Shown: in pieces, positions 50,976 through 58,363 of the stretch
How positions within the stretch are numbered: the stretch's first letter is position 1
How the letters are laid out: each line of letters starts with the position of its first letter
Assembly (NCBI GenBank): GCA_019322485.1
Contig: JAHWIK010000002.1
Span: 1-64,000, forward strand
Length of the DNA: 64,000 nucleotides
Source: Candidatus Woesearchaeota archaeon
GTDB taxonomy: Archaea; Nanobdellota; Nanobdellia; Woesearchaeales; JAHWIC01
Direction of reading: 5' to 3'
The notes under the pieces: generated by a model
What the model saw: the letters and a program-made list of their open reading frames with translations, nothing else
Told to the model about the DNA's origin: nothing
Databases searched by the model: none
Program-made: the position numbers and the translations under genes

Positions 50976-51110
50976 TATTTTACTGATTTTCTGATTTCTT
51001 TTCTTACTTTCTATCTTTATTACTGATTTTAGATATCAATTGTGGATTTCCTATATTTATTGTTGATTTTCTATTTTATTTGTCAATTTTCAATACTTTC
51101 TTCTGATTTT
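50971..51110 (-). repeat. Seven 20-bp degenerate direct repeats before the AbrB gene
   Basis: Seven consecutive 20-bp units in exact register (50971, 50991, 51011, 51031, 51051, 51071, 51091). On the minus strand the consensus is AAAATCAnnAATAAAnATAG. The first unit includes the AbrB start codon. Twenty bp is close to two helical turns, so all units face the same side of DNA. They lie downstream of a TATA box at 51121-51130. Confidence 0.7.
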
Positions 51111-51120
51111 CAGACTAACT

Positions 51121-51130
51121 AATATATAAA
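51121..51130 (-). promoter_or_regulatory. TATA box of the AbrB-giant protein operon
   Basis: TTTATATATT on the minus strand, about 150 bases before the AbrB ATG. Transcription would start near 51100 and run through the seven 20-bp repeats. Confidence 0.55.
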
Positions 51131-51198
51131 CCTTTCGGTTAAAAAGGCTATAGAAAGCTCAGAATGCGCGAAAATAGAAAAGTTCGTTTAATGTGTAA

Positions 51199-51720
51199 CT
51201 AAGAAAAAGACTCTAAATCCTCATAAACAGGCCCTTCAGGAGCCAAAGTACTCTTGACCAATTTAAAGCTGTTAATAGAGAATTCTTTAGGTACAACCTT
51301 CATTTCCTTGATTTTCTCAACAAAATTAACCTTATCCTTAACAAACTTAACCCTAGCTAAGGTTATATGCGGATGGAACCTATTGTCTTTGGGAAACAAG
51401 CCTTCAAGGGCCTTCTCAACCTTTTGCTGAAGCTCAATAACTTTATCTCCATCTTTCAAGCCAACCCAAACAACCCTTATATAACTTTCAGTAGGAAACA
51501 CACCAATCTTATCTGTTGCTGCAGAGATAGGTTCAAACTCAACCTGCTTTAACCTATCCTTAATTTCATTTATCTTATCATCAGGAACCTCACCTAAAAA
51601 CTTTAGTGTTAGATGAAATGTTTTAGGAATAGTCAGTTTTGCTGTATCTGGAGGTATCTGTTTTTGTATGTTAGAGAAATATTCAGGATCATCAAAGTCT
51701 AAAGCAATAAATAATCTCAT
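51199..51720 (-). CDS. thpR: RNA 2',3'-cyclic phosphodiesterase (2H family)
   Basis: A 173-residue 2H phosphoesterase of the LigT/ThpR family. The two catalytic HxTx motifs are HLTL (in FHLTLKFLGEVPD) and HITL (in FHPHITLARVKF), separated by about 85 residues as in the family. It hydrolyses 2',3'-cyclic phosphates at RNA ends. MRLFIALDF is the standard N-terminus, fixing the ATG at 51720. Stands alone between the AbrB promoter and the TRAM gene. Confidence 0.92.
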   Translation of the reverse strand: MRLFIALDFDDPEYFSNIQKQIPPDTAKLTIPKTFHLTLKFLGEVPDDKINEIKDRLKQVEFEPISAATDKIGVFPTESYIRVVWVGLKDGDKVIELQQKVEKALEGLFPKDNRFHPHITLARVKFVKDKVNFVEKIKEMKVVPKEFSINSFKLVKSTLAPEGPVYEDLESFS

Positions 51721-51785
51721 GTCAGAAAGTTATAGCTTAAAATATATAAATCTAATCAAAAAAATAAAAAAAGAATTAAGTGAAT

Positions 51786-52196
51786 TTACTCTTCTTTCTT
51801 CTCTTCTGGCTCTTCACCAAAATCTTCTGTATCTTCAGCAGATGGTTCAGCAGCTGGTTCTTCAGCAGCAGGCGCTTCTTCAGCACTTTCCTCTGCAGCT
51901 GGCTTTTCTTCAGCAGCTGGCTCTTCTTCTGCAGGTTTCTCCTCGCCTTCTGGAGCAGCCTGACCTTCTCCAACAACGTCAGCAAACCCTACCTTGCGTA
52001 GAACCTTTGTTATTCTTATCTTCACTTCATCTCCTTCCTTAGTGTTTGGCACGAACAAAACAAAACCTTCTTTCTTTGCTATGCCGTCTCCCTTCTCTCC
52101 AACTGCTTCTATCTTTACATCTATTTCGTCTCCAACCTTAACTGGAGCGAAACCTCCACCGCCACCTCGTGGCCTAAATCCTCTATCTCCGTACAT
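51786..52196 (-). CDS. TRAM-domain RNA-binding protein with acidic tail
   Basis: A 136-residue protein. After an Arg/Gly-rich start (MYGDRGFRPRGGGGGF), residues about 18-75 form a TRAM domain (VGDEIDVKIEAVGEKGDGI, FVLFVPNTKEGDEVKIRITK). Small archaeal TRAM proteins act as RNA chaperones like cold-shock proteins. The last 60 residues are a low-complexity Glu/Ala/Pro tail (EEPAAEEKPAAEE), which is unusual for the family and may mimic nucleic acid or tune solubility. Start ATG at 52196 has AAGGTGAG at 52204-52211 and a TATA box near 52254-52263. Confidence 0.88.
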   Translation of the reverse strand: MYGDRGFRPRGGGGGFAPVKVGDEIDVKIEAVGEKGDGIAKKEGFVLFVPNTKEGDEVKIRITKVLRKVGFADVVGEGQAAPEGEEKPAEEEPAAEEKPAAEESAEEAPAAEEPAAEPSAEDTEDFGEEPEEKKEE

Positions 52197-52253
52197 ATTT
52201 CATCTCACCTTTCTATTTATCTATCTATCAACTGCCAGACTTATCGTCTAGCG

Positions 52254-52263
52254 ATTTATATAC
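52254..52263 (-). promoter_or_regulatory. TATA box of the TRAM gene
   Basis: TATATAAATC on the minus strand, about 60 bases before the ATG, giving a short leader of about 37 bases with AAGGTGAG. Confidence 0.5.
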
Positions 52264-52362
52264 TGAAAAGTATAATTCATTTATAAATATTGCGATAATA
52301 TCGAGTATAAAATTAATATCAGTATCGACCTCAAAAAATCAATAAAAAACAAAGAATAAACC

Positions 52363-52469
52363 TGATTTTTGCCTTATTCCCTTCTATAAAGCAAAAATCA
52401 TCCGCTTCTGTTTCTTAAGAAACAGAATAAGATGAAAATTCCTTTATCTTGGTTGTGGAAGGAATTTTC
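52363..52469. repeat. Structured intergenic element, copy 2 (three hairpins)
   Basis: Hairpin 1: TGATTTTTGC (52363-52372) with GCAAAAATCA (52391-52400). A perfect 22-bp palindrome is at 52406-52427. Hairpin 3: GAAAATTCCTT (52434-52444) with AAGGAATTTTC (52459-52469); its 14-nt loop ends GGTTGTGG and CAGATTTATT follows, as in copy 1 at 33656. One base pair of this stem differs on both sides between the copies, keeping the pairing. It is in the 310-bp gap between the radA stop and the TRAM start. Confidence 0.6.
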
Positions 52470-52505
52470 AGATTTATTTAAAGTTCATTGAGGGCTTCTT
52501 ATTGA

Positions 52506-53612
52506 TTACTTGATGTCCTTTAACCCTTCTGTGTCAACATAAAAGCCAACTTCTCCGTCAGGCATGTTTGGGCTGTCTATTAGCTTTGCTACGCGGCTTC
52601 CCTTCTTTCCTTTCCTGAGGTAAATTCTGAATGTTGACGCATGCGCAACAATATGCCCCCCAATGGCCTGTGTTGGGTCACCAAAGAACTGGTCTGGCTT
52701 TGCCATAACCTGGTTGGTTACATAAACACAAAGGTTATGTGTATCAGCAAGCTTTAACAAAGCGTGCATGTGCCTGTTTAGTTTCTGTTGTCTATTAGCT
52801 AAGGTTCCTCTTCCTATGAACTCTGCTCTGAAGTGAGCTGTCAATGAATCAACAATAACCACCTTTACATTAAGGCCTTGTTTCTTTATTAAGTCTTCAA
52901 TCTTCTCTGCAAGCAGCATTTGATGGTCAGAGTTATAGGCTCTTGCAACTCTGATGTTCTTCAATGCTTTGTCAGGGTCAATGCCAGCTCCCTGAGCAAA
53001 TTGTTTTATCCTGTCTGGCCTGAATGTGTTTTCTGTGTCTACGTAAACAGCAACTGCATCTGGATCGTCCTTCTGTACGTTGACAGCTAACAAATGCCCA
53101 ATCTGCGTCTTCCCAGAACCGAACTCGCCAAAGCACTCTATTATTGAGCAGGTTTCAAAACCACCGCCAAGCAAGTCATCAAATCCCTTGTTGCCTGTTG
53201 TTATCTTTATTACTCTCTCTCGTCTTTTTAGGAGCTCTTCTCCTGACTCAAAACCCATATCCATGGATGTTCTTGCTGCAGCTATCATCTTCTTTGCAGC
53301 AGACTCATTCATCCCAGTAGCATCTATAAGCTCTCCGGGTGTTGCAACTGCTACTGACATCAAGTCAGTATAACCAACAGCAGCAAGCTTTTCAGCTGTA
53401 GCTGCTCCAACACCAGGCAAGTCGCTTATTGATTGTTCTTTCTTTGCCTCAGGTTCTTTCACTTCATCCATTTTCTTTGATTTTGGCTTTTTCGATTTTT
53501 TAGGGGCCTCTTCTGTTTTCACAGAAGGCTCTTTTTCTTCGAGCTCCTCTGTTTCAACTTTACAGACATCCCCAACAGTTAATTCATCTGATTTTTTTTC
53601 TTCAGCTAACAT
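52506..53612 (-). CDS. radA: DNA repair and recombination protein RadA
   Basis: A 368-residue archaeal RAD51/RecA-family recombinase. A charged 65-residue N-terminal extension (Lys/Glu-rich, unusual for RadA) precedes the helix-hairpin-helix domain (ISDLPGVGAATAEKLAAVGY). The ATPase core has Walker A GEFGSGKTQ, VYVDTENTFRPDRI, Walker B VKVVIVDSLTAHFR and the L2 region GDPTQAIGGHIVAH. It makes the strand-exchange filament. No intein. The start is the ATG at 53612, with GGTGAT just upstream and a TATA box near 53629-53638; a GTG at 53621 is an alternative. Two inverted repeats lie directly upstream. Confidence 0.96.
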   Translation of the reverse strand: MLAEEKKSDELTVGDVCKVETEELEEKEPSVKTEEAPKKSKKPKSKKMDEVKEPEAKKEQSISDLPGVGAATAEKLAAVGYTDLMSVAVATPGELIDATGMNESAAKKMIAAARTSMDMGFESGEELLKRRERVIKITTGNKGFDDLLGGGFETCSIIECFGEFGSGKTQIGHLLAVNVQKDDPDAVAVYVDTENTFRPDRIKQFAQGAGIDPDKALKNIRVARAYNSDHQMLLAEKIEDLIKKQGLNVKVVIVDSLTAHFRAEFIGRGTLANRQQKLNRHMHALLKLADTHNLCVYVTNQVMAKPDQFFGDPTQAIGGHIVAHASTFRIYLRKGKKGSRVAKLIDSPNMPDGEVGFYVDTEGLKDIK

Positions 53613-53640
53613 GTATATCACCTTTTGTTTTTATAGTTTG

Positions 53641-53688
53641 TCAAAAATCATTTAGATTTTTGATGCTCAGCATTTCTTTGAAATGCTG
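53641..53688 (-). promoter_or_regulatory. Two tandem inverted repeats upstream of radA
   Basis: Palindrome A: TCAAAAATC (53641-53649) and GATTTTTGA (53655-53663). Palindrome B: CAGCATTTC-TTT-GAAATGCTG (53668-53688), nine-bp arms. They lie just upstream of the radA TATA-like sequence, where they could act as an operator or bidirectional terminator. A similar pair, including the TTC-TTT-GAA core, precedes rps2 at 36080-36124. Confidence 0.45.
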
Positions 53689-53744
53689 TTGTTTTATCTA
53701 ATAAAAAATAAAAAAATATTTTATGAGTTGCCTAGACCTAAGTC

Positions 53745-54065
53745 TTACATAACAACTTCTTCTATTGCGCTATCTAGTGCTTCAGAACTTGAACCATTTA
53801 GGTCCTTGAGAACTAGATACTCATAGGCTTTCTGCAAAACCAATGATGCTCTTGGCAGGTCATTCAGCCTTAGGTTGCTTGTGCTCTGCCAGTTTCCTTC
53901 TTTGTCTTTGTACCTGCGCTGGAAGGTCACAGTTCTAAACGTCACTGCCTCCCCAGTTGCTTTGCTTTTTCCCTGGTTTTGCCATACTGTTGCTGATAAA
54001 GCACCAGTACTAAACTTTTTTTCTGGCTGGTTGCCAGTACTTGCGGATGTATTTTTTTCATCCAT
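53745..54065 (-). CDS. Small conserved hypothetical protein upstream of radA
   Basis: A 106-residue protein with a disordered N-terminus (MDEKNTSASTGNQPEKK), a beta-rich core (STGALSATVWQNQG, VTFRTVTFQRRYKDKEGNWQ) and a helical end (LPRASLVLQKAYEYLVLKD). Not assigned to a named family by eye. The core recalls small beta-barrel nucleic-acid binders, and its neighbours are radA and RPA, so a DNA-processing role is plausible but unproven. Start ATG at 54065 follows GAGGTGG. A structured leader of up to about 128 bases precedes it. Confidence 0.65.
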   Translation of the reverse strand: MDEKNTSASTGNQPEKKFSTGALSATVWQNQGKSKATGEAVTFRTVTFQRRYKDKEGNWQSTSNLRLNDLPRASLVLQKAYEYLVLKDLNGSSSEALDSAIEEVVM

Positions 54066-54111
54066 ATATACCACCTCAATTCCTTTTCGGGTTTTGTTTC
54101 AAACTCCCCTT

Positions 54112-54411
54112 AATTGTGAGCCAATGGTTGAGTTTCGTTTCGTTGCTCAAGCACACTGCTCCAGGGAGCGAGGTGTTGCCCATTTGGACAACTAAAGTAT
54201 ATATGGCATATCTTGTTTATATACCTCACGCGAGGTTGACCAGTGCTCAAAAACAGCGATTCTTGGCATAGAAAGGCTATGAAGCTAGAATTCTTGAGAT
54301 GAACATGACCAGTGAGGTAACCTTTGTTTCCAGTGGAAGTAGAAAGCTGGTTGGGAGGCAGGAGGGGGTCGGAGGGTGGGAAGAATAACTTAAACCAAGT
54401 AGGATTAATCA
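54112..54411. other. 300-bp GC-richer noncoding region with hairpins; possible ncRNA
   Basis: No convincing coding frame. TATA-like sequences point both ways around 54197-54224. On the minus side, the predicted transcript start is followed at once by GTTGTCC-AAAT-GGGCAAC (54175-54192) and GCTCC-AG-GGAGC-type pairing at 54158-54169, then a leader into the 53745 gene. On the plus side, TGACCAGTG occurs at 54237 and 54306, CATAG-CTATG and ATTCT-AGAAT pair between 54260 and 54295, and a G-rich run spans 54348-54380. Local G+C is above the surroundings. RNase P RNA and SRP RNA signatures were looked for and not found. Confidence 0.4.
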
Positions 54412-54876
54412 CTAGAAAAAAACATCCATTGCTTTCCAAACATCAGCAGCTATTATCCCAATCAAAAGCAAATTCTCAGACATTCCGCCGGTTGTTATAA
54501 AGCCAGAAATCCTGAAGTTGGATACTGGATGCAAAAAATTTATACCATTCTTTGTAAGGCCATCAATAACCAAATGTGAAGCATAGCCAATAAACAAAGC
54601 CATTCCATAAGTTTGGTTAAACATCCAGACCAAACCAGAAAACAAGATTGCTGCAAACACTGAATGGAATATGCCCCTATGGCCAGCCAAGAACCTAAAC
54701 AAATGAGATAGTATTCCTGTTTTCTTCCCAAACTTGCTTTCAGGGGTATCGACATCTGGTATTAAAGCTCCAACCAATACAAAACCTAAAAACAAAAGCC
54801 TGTCCAGTATACCAAAACTGGGAAGGAACATTAAACCTGCAAATAATCCAAAAGCTAAGTGGGTTCTGTACATCAT
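54412..54876 (-). CDS. YdjM/DUF457-type membrane metal-dependent hydrolase
   Basis: A 154-residue membrane protein of the DUF457/YdjM family. The conserved metal-type ligands are His6 in THLAFGLFAG, GALIPDVDTPESKFGKK, HRGIFHSVFAAI and SHLVIDGLTKNGINFLHP, with hydrophobic segments between. The family resembles LexA-regulated YdjM and membrane-bound hydrolases; substrate unknown. The ATG at 54876 (or adjacent 54873) is about 25 bases after a minus-strand TATA sequence near 54896-54906, so it is likely leaderless. Confidence 0.82.
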   Translation of the reverse strand: MMYRTHLAFGLFAGLMFLPSFGILDRLLFLGFVLVGALIPDVDTPESKFGKKTGILSHLFRFLAGHRGIFHSVFAAILFSGLVWMFNQTYGMALFIGYASHLVIDGLTKNGINFLHPVSNFRISGFITTGGMSENLLLIGIIAADVWKAMDVFF

Positions 54877-54912
54877 TTTAAAATTGTAAAAAATAAGAAG
54901 TATATAAATATA

Positions 54913-55974
54913 TCAGTTTATCTTTTCTATCTCTTCAATTACTTCCTTCTCTTCCTTTGTGTCTGCCATTGGCTCTGTTGTTTCCTTTACTTTCTCTAAT
55001 TCTGCCTTGGGGTCTGGGTTAGGAAAAACAAGCTGCGCCATTAATTCGAGCCTGTCAAACATGTCATTCTTGGTCACTCTACCGACAACCTTTACCTGGT
55101 TTCCAAGCAAATCTGATTTTACCTTTTCAAAATCCTGGGGGCTGTTTCTATACTGCAAAACCTGGTCCTTTGTCATGCCAAGCAACTTCTCAAGCTGGTT
55201 CCTAAAGAACACTGCCCTTATGTTTTCAGTGCCGTCATCAAGTATCAAATTCGTAACATAAGAATAATCAGGAGTTACAGCTCCATGTGCTTCGCAAAAG
55301 AAAGCTCCGTCACGCAGCCTTGCCCTTTTGTTGCACTTAGGGCACATCTCAAAAAACCGCAAATCAAAAACCTGCACAATAGTTCCAAGAACCTCTACAT
55401 TCTGCTCATTTTCCTGCAAATCCTTTATGCTCTTTCTCGAAGCTTCCCTTTTCTGCTCTGTCTTTACTTCGCCAACAGTAACCCCTTCTGGATTTATTAT
55501 CAGCTTGCTCCTGTCATTAAGGTGCACCTCTTTTCTTCCCTGGTTTTCGCGCACATAACCGCCAACTATCTTTGTAATGTCGCTGTCCTTGAGCTTAGCT
55601 ACAGCATCTGCCTGCGAGCCCCAGCCAACTATGCGTATCGTGCCTGTTTCATCTCCAATAACAGATGAACACACCTTTCCAGGAGTTCCATCCTTTCTCT
55701 GGAATTCATTGACACCAAAAACCTGCTGCACCTTGCCTACAGTCTCAACATCCCTCATACCAGCTAGGATATTCTTTATCTGCAGCTTTCCGCTTACAGC
55801 CTCAAGAAGCTTCACACCAAGTTCATTCGCAACAATATGTGCAGCCCCCTCCTTGCTGACAAGGCCTGAGAGCTGCTTCAGCTTCTCATCTACTTTATTA
55901 TTTATCTCGTCTTCAGAAAGCCCTGATTTCTCCTTAATCTTTGCTACAATATCACTAAAAGGAATCTTAATCAT
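54913..55974 (-). CDS. Replication protein A (single-stranded DNA-binding protein)
   Basis: A 353-residue archaeal RPA. The N-terminal helical region is followed by an OB-fold (VGKVQQVFGVNEFQRKDGTP, GTIRIVGWGSQADAV) and a second OB-fold carrying a zinc finger (MCPKCNKRARLRDGAFFCEAHG). The acidic C-terminus has many Glu residues. It binds single-stranded DNA in replication and repair; radA is 1.3 kb away. The start is the ATG at 55974 because GGGGGTG lies upstream; an ATG at 56004 is possible with a TATA-like sequence. Confidence 0.9.
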   Translation of the reverse strand: MIKIPFSDIVAKIKEKSGLSEDEINNKVDEKLKQLSGLVSKEGAAHIVANELGVKLLEAVSGKLQIKNILAGMRDVETVGKVQQVFGVNEFQRKDGTPGKVCSSVIGDETGTIRIVGWGSQADAVAKLKDSDITKIVGGYVRENQGRKEVHLNDRSKLIINPEGVTVGEVKTEQKREASRKSIKDLQENEQNVEVLGTIVQVFDLRFFEMCPKCNKRARLRDGAFFCEAHGAVTPDYSYVTNLILDDGTENIRAVFFRNQLEKLLGMTKDQVLQYRNSPQDFEKVKSDLLGNQVKVVGRVTKNDMFDRLELMAQLVFPNPDPKAELEKVKETTEPMADTKEEKEVIEEIEKIN

Positions 55975-56056
55975 TACAAAACACCCCCTAACAATGCTGT
56001 TCATCTATTGTTTATATATTTTTATGTTATGGAAAAGATATTAGGAAAAAAGAAAC

Positions 56057-57421
56057 TTAGGTATCATCAATCGATTTCCCCGTTATATAATTCGCCCCAT
56101 CAGCAAGAATGAATCGACTGCCTGGTTTTGTTCTATCATTGTTAAGCTCATTCTCATTTGCATCAATACCTGTAACAGCAAAATAATAGAGTTTATTATC
56201 CTTAAGTTCGTCAATGGCGTATATATAATACTCCTGTATCGCATCCTTAACAAGATATAATTTTCCCTTAAATAATGGCTTCCCATATTTAGCATACAAG
56301 CATGGCCTCTCCAGGATGCTTCCTGTGCACCCTGTCAGGTCTATATCATTGATTATTTCAGCACCTTCAATATTAGTAATATTGATTTGTTTTACACCAG
56401 CTATATGCCTGTTCTCTATTCTTCTATTAATAAAAGGGCTTTCAGACAAGTATAGTGAGAATGTCTTTGCGTCGCTGGCAGTATCCCTGTTCCATGCAAC
56501 TATAACGCTCCCGTTGTCTTTTTTGTGGTCATATATCTTAATTCCGCTTAATGACTCAGGAGGCAAGTCTACCATATAAGCGGCAAACTTAATTGAAATC
56601 TCTGTGAGCTCTGTTTCACCAGTGTTATTATCATAAACTACAAATCGTTCATTACCTTTAACGCAAAATCTGCCAATCCCCTTGCTTAAATCAAGGTCGC
56701 TCTCTTCCTCAGGTGCCCCGCACTCTTTTATATCAACAAATCTTAGATTATACTGGCTCAAATCATTATTTGCTTTTTGCTTCTCCTTACCAAAGCAAAC
56801 AAACAGCCCTTCTTCTTTCTCACATCTAACCATGCTGCCAATCATTTGTTTGAGCTCAGCCATCAGTATTCCATAATAATTCAGATTATAACCAACATCT
56901 ATTTCAAAAGAAGGTTTTAGTGAATACATAATCCTAGTGTCATTATAAATTGCGTTTTTTATCGCAATCCCGTTTATTGTTAATTTATCTGCATCTCTTA
57001 TAAAAAACTCATAATTATCAAGAGGGATTTCTACACCAGGGTACTCACCCAAATATTTATCCAGATATGATTGCAGATGTTTCTCAAAATTTTCCTTAAT
57101 GTCAATGTCGCAAAACTCCTCTTCAGTCTGCCATAGCTTATAATGCTTATATTGGCCGCACCCGCCATTGAAAAATCCTCCATTCTGGCCAAGCACGTAA
57201 ATTGACTGCTCAGCAGAGCGTTTTGCTGCACTCCCAACAAACAAGGGTATGTTTGCAGAGGCAAAATAAACATTCATAAGATTTATCTGCTCCTCGCCAA
57301 GTGGTTTATCAAACTTATTGAATTTGGTAGCCAAAGCAGTCCCAACTATAGTGAAGCATATAAATATAAAAATCGAAAATATAAAACCCCACCAAAATCC
57401 TTTCTTATGCATGCTTCTCAT
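56057..57421 (-). CDS. Pilin-like anchored protein 8 with C-terminal FN3-like domain
   Basis: A 454-residue protein. The N-terminus MRSMHKKG followed by a hydrophobic segment (about 9-31) resembles a class III (type IV pilin-like) signal. The large ectodomain has paired cysteines (GGCGQYKHYKLWQTEEEFC, MVRCEKEEGLFVCFG) and a C-terminal FN3-like repeat (IVAWNRDTASDAKTFSLYLS, then YYFAVTGIDANENE). Unrecognised family. Start overlaps the preceding gene by ATGA. Last gene of the eight-gene operon; it may be a tip or minor subunit, by inference. Confidence 0.65.
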   Translation of the reverse strand: MRSMHKKGFWWGFIFSIFIFICFTIVGTALATKFNKFDKPLGEEQINLMNVYFASANIPLFVGSAAKRSAEQSIYVLGQNGGFFNGGCGQYKHYKLWQTEEEFCDIDIKENFEKHLQSYLDKYLGEYPGVEIPLDNYEFFIRDADKLTINGIAIKNAIYNDTRIMYSLKPSFEIDVGYNLNYYGILMAELKQMIGSMVRCEKEEGLFVCFGKEKQKANNDLSQYNLRFVDIKECGAPEEESDLDLSKGIGRFCVKGNERFVVYDNNTGETELTEISIKFAAYMVDLPPESLSGIKIYDHKKDNGSVIVAWNRDTASDAKTFSLYLSESPFINRRIENRHIAGVKQINITNIEGAEIINDIDLTGCTGSILERPCLYAKYGKPLFKGKLYLVKDAIQEYYIYAIDELKDNKLYYFAVTGIDANENELNNDRTKPGSRFILADGANYITGKSIDDT

Positions 57422-57873
57422 TTTCTGTAAACTTCCAATTTAACCTGGGCTATTTTTTTGTCAGGATTGTACGGCAAAGCCACCAAAGTAGCTGACTCAA
57501 ATATCCTGTTTTTCCAAAAAACCATTCCCGTTTGTATCACAGTATTATTATCTATATCGAGCTTCCAATTAATATCGCTGCCAATGAAATCGCGCAATAA
57601 TGGAGTTAAACGTGATTCAACAGCACCCCAATTATCGGTTTTGTAAGCTAACGCAATTAAATCAGGAATATCTCCAGGAGGTCCCCTCAAAATAGAAGCT
57701 ACATCCAGGCTGTTGCTTAATCCAATCTCCCCTTCAGTTATCATTAATTGTGTTTGGCCAGTACCAAAAACCCTAGAAAAGAACATATAAGCTAAGAAAA
57801 GTGCAAATATAGACATAATCACACCTATTGGATCTATGAATCCTTTTTTTTGTTTTTTATATCTTCGAAGCAA
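57418..57873 (-). CDS. Pilin-like anchored protein 7
   Basis: A 151-residue protein with the N-terminus YKKQKKG then FIDPIGVIMSIFALFLAYMF, a pilin-type cleavage pattern followed by one hydrophobic helix. The ectodomain has no cysteines. The start is a TTG at 57873, supported by AAGGTGA at 57880-57886. It overlaps the preceding gene by 17 bases and the following by four. Function unknown. Confidence 0.6.
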   Translation of the reverse strand: MLRRYKKQKKGFIDPIGVIMSIFALFLAYMFFSRVFGTGQTQLMITEGEIGLSNSLDVASILRGPPGDIPDLIALAYKTDNWGAVESRLTPLLRDFIGSDINWKLDIDNNTVIQTGMVFWKNRIFESATLVALPYNPDKKIAQVKLEVYRK

Positions 57874-58363
57874 TTATATTCACCTTAAAGATGCATCGTT
57901 CTTTTGCATCGCCAACCATTATGCTGCAAGGGTGTATCTTATCCACAATAGCAAACCTAAATTTTGCTACTGGCTTTAATCTCTCATAAGTCTCCTGGTC
58001 GTAATAGATTATCTCCGAGTCCCCTGTTTTTGAGTTTATTAGTATAAGTTCAATAGCTAGATACTTCTTAGTGAGTTCAGAATATTCTGACCTATCAATA
58101 ATCTTCATCAGGTAATCCTCATTAAATTTATCCATATCTATTGTCCCAGGGCTTCCTGGAACCGAGAACCTGCTGAGTAGCCTACTGTCCAGCTGATAAT
58201 GGGGAAGATTATGCAGCTTAAGATGGTCGCCAATAATCAGATATGCTTTCGAACCCATAAGAATAACAGCAAATATAGTAATCATTACATAAAGTAACAA
58301 GAAGGGCAGGTCCTCAAGTTTGATTGATCCTTTCTTTTTAGCTGTAATATTCCTTAATCGCAT
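57857..58363 (-). CDS. Pilin-like anchored protein 6
   Basis: A 168-residue protein. NITAKKKG is followed by SIKLEDLPFLLLYVMITIFA, with Glu at +5 after the Gly, the residue most typical of type IV pilins. The remainder is a small soluble domain with two late cysteines (HPCSIMVGDAKERC). ATG at 58363; a TTG lies six bases upstream. Overlaps both neighbours. Confidence 0.62.
   Translation of the reverse strand: MRLRNITAKKKGSIKLEDLPFLLLYVMITIFAVILMGSKAYLIIGDHLKLHNLPHYQLDSRLLSRFSVPGSPGTIDMDKFNEDYLMKIIDRSEYSELTKKYLAIELILINSKTGDSEIIYYDQETYERLKPVAKFRFAIVDKIHPCSIMVGDAKERCIFKVNIIASKI

Noticed and set aside
50971..51110. CRISPR array.
   Set aside because: Units are 20 bp, contiguous and degenerate, with no spacers and no cas genes nearby.
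52506..53612. Intein in RadA or in aIF5B (2684-4462).
   Set aside because: Both P-loop regions read continuously through the usual intein insertion sites, and the protein lengths are normal.
54112..54411. SRP RNA or RNase P RNA gene.
   Set aside because: The SRP helix 8 tetraloop region and the RNase P conserved blocks (GAGGAAAGUCC-like, ACAGAA-like) were not found on either strand.
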